A DNA stretch of 10,898 nucleotides, from positions 1-10,898 of the forward strand of contig JAXIUW010213286.1 of NCBI GenBank assembly GCA_035591015.1, read 5' to 3'. Shown here piece by piece: positions 9,042 to 10,898 of this stretch; within the stretch, counting starts at the first letter, position 1, and each line of letters opens with the position of its first letter. The position numbers and the translations under genes were made by a program. The DNA comes from Cephalothrix simula (lineage: Eukaryota; Nemertea; Palaeonemertea; Archinemertea; Cephalotrichidae). The notes below the pieces were generated by a model. That model saw only the letters and a program-made list of their open reading frames with translations, did no database searches and was not told the origin of the DNA.

Positions 9042-9465
9042 TTGACCACTGTTTTCCAGTATGGTTTTGAATAGAAGTTAAAATTTGAAATACCCTGATC
9101 ACTGCTGACGAGGGGGTAACTGATATTGGAAAGGGATGTGCCGCTGGATTTTTAAAGTCCTGACCATAAATACTTTTCATCACTCTATAAAAATCTCACC
9201 TATACTTACTTTTGTAGGCTTTTTTGTACTACAATAAGTCGCAAAATGGATATAAGTTTTAATTTTCAACCCAAAATTTTTATATGGCTGGCCGAAAATA
9301 CATAAGTTGAAATATTATAAGCTTTAGGTACTTTTCAGCTATAATATTTTCCGAAAACATACCCATTTTTAGCGGCACAGCCCGCCAACATTTAGTACTA
9401 AGTTACCTCCCTGGGCATGCTGATCAGATTTTTCTCAAAATTGACCACTTTGTTTCCTTTGAATC
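9042..9465. repeat. Related direct sequences flanking the fold-back element
   Basis: TTGACCACT followed by GTTTTCC and TTTTGAAT begins at 9042, and TTGACCACT followed by GTTTCC and TTTGAAT begins at 9441, just outside the fold-back element. Together they make a composite: direct repeat, palindromic element, direct repeat. Confidence 0.4.
9095..9427. mobile_element. Fold-back (MITE-like) element with collinear inverted blocks
   Basis: Three blocks on the left are repeated in reverse complement on the right, in order: CTGATCA (9095-9101 / 9421-9427), GGTAACT (9115-9121 / 9401-9407) and TGTGCCGCT (9137-9145 / 9371-9379). The first spacing is 20 bp on both sides and the second 22 against 28, so the termini are diverged inverted repeats of about 50-57 bp. 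There is no coding capacity, so the element is non-autonomous. Its family is not recognised. Confidence 0.55.
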
Positions 9466-9600
9466 AAAAAGTAAGATCATTTATTATAGTATCATAGTAT
9501 TAAATATTGTATTATCTATCCACAGCATACTTTGAATTGAAAGCTCAAATAATATCAAATTCACAAAATTTATAGCATTTTTGTGAATTTTTGAACTGTC
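9457..9600. repeat. Dispersed repeat, copy 2, with 12-bp hairpin
   Basis: It matches copy 1 over 9510-9537 and in the TTTGAATCAAAAAGTAA lead-in. It also holds a perfect 12-bp inverted repeat, AAATTCACAAAA (9557-9568) and TTTTGTGAATTT (9579-9590), which copy 1 lacks. Confidence 0.5.
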
Positions 9601-9704
9601 ATCTTGAAACTTATTATCATAATGATTTAACAAGGAATAGGATACGGTTATTTGGCATCAACAGCGCTAAAACAAAAAACTTGCAAATTGCAATACAATA
9701 GGTG

Positions 9705-9830
9705 TCCATATTGGAATCCATAAAACAGGAACGCTAAATTTTTTAAATGAAAGACTACACACAGGTAATAGTCTGAATATTGCGGACGCTGGAAGAAATT
9801 CAGCGTCCGGCCCCTGGATTCCAATATGGA
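9705..9830. mobile_element. Nested hairpin (fold-back) element
   Basis: The outer arms TCCATATTGGAATCCA (9705-9720) and TGGATTCCAATATGGA (9815-9830) are perfect over 16 bp. Inside, AGGAACGCTAAATTT resembles the reverse complement of the opposite strand near 9797-9810, and two further perfect stems lie within: AGACTA/TAGTCT (9752-9757/9769-9774) and CGGACGCTG/CAGCGTCCG (9783-9791/9801-9809). A minus-strand open frame across it (9667-9855) is read from the repeat and is not supported as a gene. Confidence 0.6.
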
Positions 9831-9916
9831 TAGGCGAAATAACAGGCTGTGACATTATATAGCAGCCAATTGAACTGAATTCTAAATAAGGGAAGGCACC
9901 ACGACTTTTTCAAATT

Positions 9917-10156
9917 TAACCCAAATGTTACGGAACACCCGTTTTTGGGTAAGATGTCCTTTTTCTAGGTCACTACTACATGACGTCTAGGTACATCATG
10001 TATGACATCATAACTTTCAAACACCGTCAAAATATCTAACGATCATAGTGAATACCAATATAACTGAAATAGACTTCTATAATTTTATAAGAGAAATCGG
10101 GAGTAGCAACTAGACAATTAATTTTTTATAAATTTAATTCAGTAACATTTGGGTTA
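9917..10156. repeat. 240-bp segment bounded by 15-bp perfect inverted repeats
   Basis: TAACCCAAATGTTAC (9917-9931) and GTAACATTTGGGTTA (10142-10156) are exact reverse complements. The interior is AT-rich and non-coding. It could be a short inverted-repeat transposon remnant, but no target-site duplication is evident. Confidence 0.45.
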
Positions 10157-10427
10157 TGTAGATTTATTAATGATAAACCCAAACTCAAAGCGGCAAAGCC
10201 CAATTAAGGCCAAGAGAATGAAAACCTGGGTTTCCGGTATTCCACGTATATAGTGTGAAATTTTCATTATTTTGATTTTTTTCATTATTTAGCCATATTT
10301 CATGTTTTCTAAGGCCAGGCAAAATAATATGTTAGCTTTGCGTTATTCGTGCGCCCGATTTTCTACTGCATCAACAAATTTTTATTACTGATGCAAATTT
10401 CATTATTTGCCAGTTTTTTTAAAGATT

Positions 10428-10487
10428 GTATATTTTTAAAAGTAAAAACCATTTTTTGTATATTTTTAAAAGTAAAAATCATTTTAT
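10428..10487. repeat. Two-copy 30-bp tandem duplication
   Basis: Units 10428-10457 and 10458-10487 agree at 28 of 30 positions (each begins GTATATTTTTAAAAGTAAAA). It looks like a recent local slippage duplication. The overlapping plus-strand open frame (10349-10609) is low complexity and not credible. Confidence 0.7.
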
Positions 10488-10729
10488 TTGTGAACTATTT
10501 CACACATATGAATAAAACAGTTCCACACATGATTAGGTTTGTTTTCACAACAGAGTTCTTTCGGATAATGGAGATTTTGGAATCATCATTCAAACTAATC
10601 AAACATTGATATGATGTGGTTTAACTCATCATGCTCATTTGTCACCTTAGTTGACTTTTTTTCAGATATAGTATAGAATCCAGACTCAGAACTTAGTAAA
10701 TGTCGCACCGAAGATGCCAAAACGGCGGG

Positions 10730-10830
10730 AAAATATGTGCACCATTTTCATTGTTTTTTCACGAAAATATTCTGCACCGCGCACCAAATCGGTTTTTTGC
10801 TAAAATATTCCGCACCGCGCCCCAAATATG
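10730..10830. repeat. Short tandem array with CpG-rich core (34-38 bp unit)
   Basis: AAAATATTCTGCACCGCGCA (10764 on) recurs as AAAATATTCCGCACCGCGCC (10802 on), 38 bp later, each followed by CCAAAT. A looser first unit begins AAAATATGTGCACC at 10730. That gives about 2.7 units. The GCACCGCGC core stands out in AT-rich surroundings. Confidence 0.6.
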
Positions 10831-10898
10831 GCAGGCTGCAGGCAAGTAGAGAAAAAAAGACTGAAAGCCGGTAGTTTAAGCACATTATTTCTTAACCA

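Larger units (their letters stand above)
6886..10898 (-). other. Probable intron of the FBXO33-like gene, carrying repeats
   Basis: Exon A starts with a split codon, so another coding exon must lie upstream on the minus strand. I searched 6886-10898 in minus frames for an F-box exon and saw none. The open minus frames at 7827-8015 and 9667-9855 lie in repeat-like sequence and have no F-box pattern. The intron therefore seems to run beyond the window, at over 4 kb. The repeats within it are listed separately. Confidence 0.55.

Noticed and set aside
9667-9855. Open frame of 62 codons, minus strand
   Set aside because: It spans the nested hairpin element and its codons are read from the inverted arms.
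10349-10609. Open frame of 86 codons, plus strand, with repeated FLKVK-type text
   Set aside because: The apparent peptide repeat is just the 30-bp DNA duplication translated. Low-complexity AT-rich sequence.

Overview
The window looks like animal nuclear DNA from an invertebrate. It is strongly AT-rich, mostly non-coding, and holds one gene with short spliceosomal introns. That gene is read on the minus strand and its predicted protein resembles the metazoan F-box protein FBXO33. I cannot fix the phylum. The mix of short fold-back elements, decayed tandem repeats and CA microsatellite recalls marine invertebrates such as molluscs, but that is an impression and not evidence.

Layout. Positions 1-205 are the end of an interspersed repeat that finishes in a CA-rich tract and a perfect 10-bp hairpin. 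Positions 206-5690 are AT-rich and lie 3' of the gene. They hold no convincing coding sequence. They do hold a textbook RFX X-box sequence (495-508), a perfect 10-bp hairpin (2609-2639) and a diverged inverted pair (5412-5440 / 5590-5618) that would fold within the 3' UTR if the transcript extends that far. Positions 5692-6885 hold the last three coding exons of the FBXO33-like gene: 6194-6885, 5932-6095 and 5692-5844 (descending, minus strand), separated by introns of 98 and 87 bp. All splice sites are GT/AG, and the frame is open through all 335 visible residues to a TGA at 5692-5694. The upstream exon or exons, which should carry the F-box, are not in the window, so 6886-10898 is probably intron.

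That intron is a patchwork of small repeats. It contains a CCGG-rich nest of palindromes (7379-7570), a 12-bp perfect hairpin (8194-8230), a G-run/A-run purine tract (8251-8436), a decayed 100-145 bp tandem repeat (about 8574-8960), a fold-back element with three collinear inverted blocks (9095-9427) lying between two related direct sequences (9042, 9441), a nested hairpin element (9705-9830), a pair of 15-bp inverted repeats 240 bp apart end to end (9917-10156), and two short tandem arrays (10428-10487 and 10730-10830).

The only gene product would act as the substrate receptor of an SCF ubiquitin ligase. I see no RNA gene, CRISPR array, operon or prokaryotic feature, and no new multi-gene system. 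The items of interest are the gene structure and the small repeat families in its intron.
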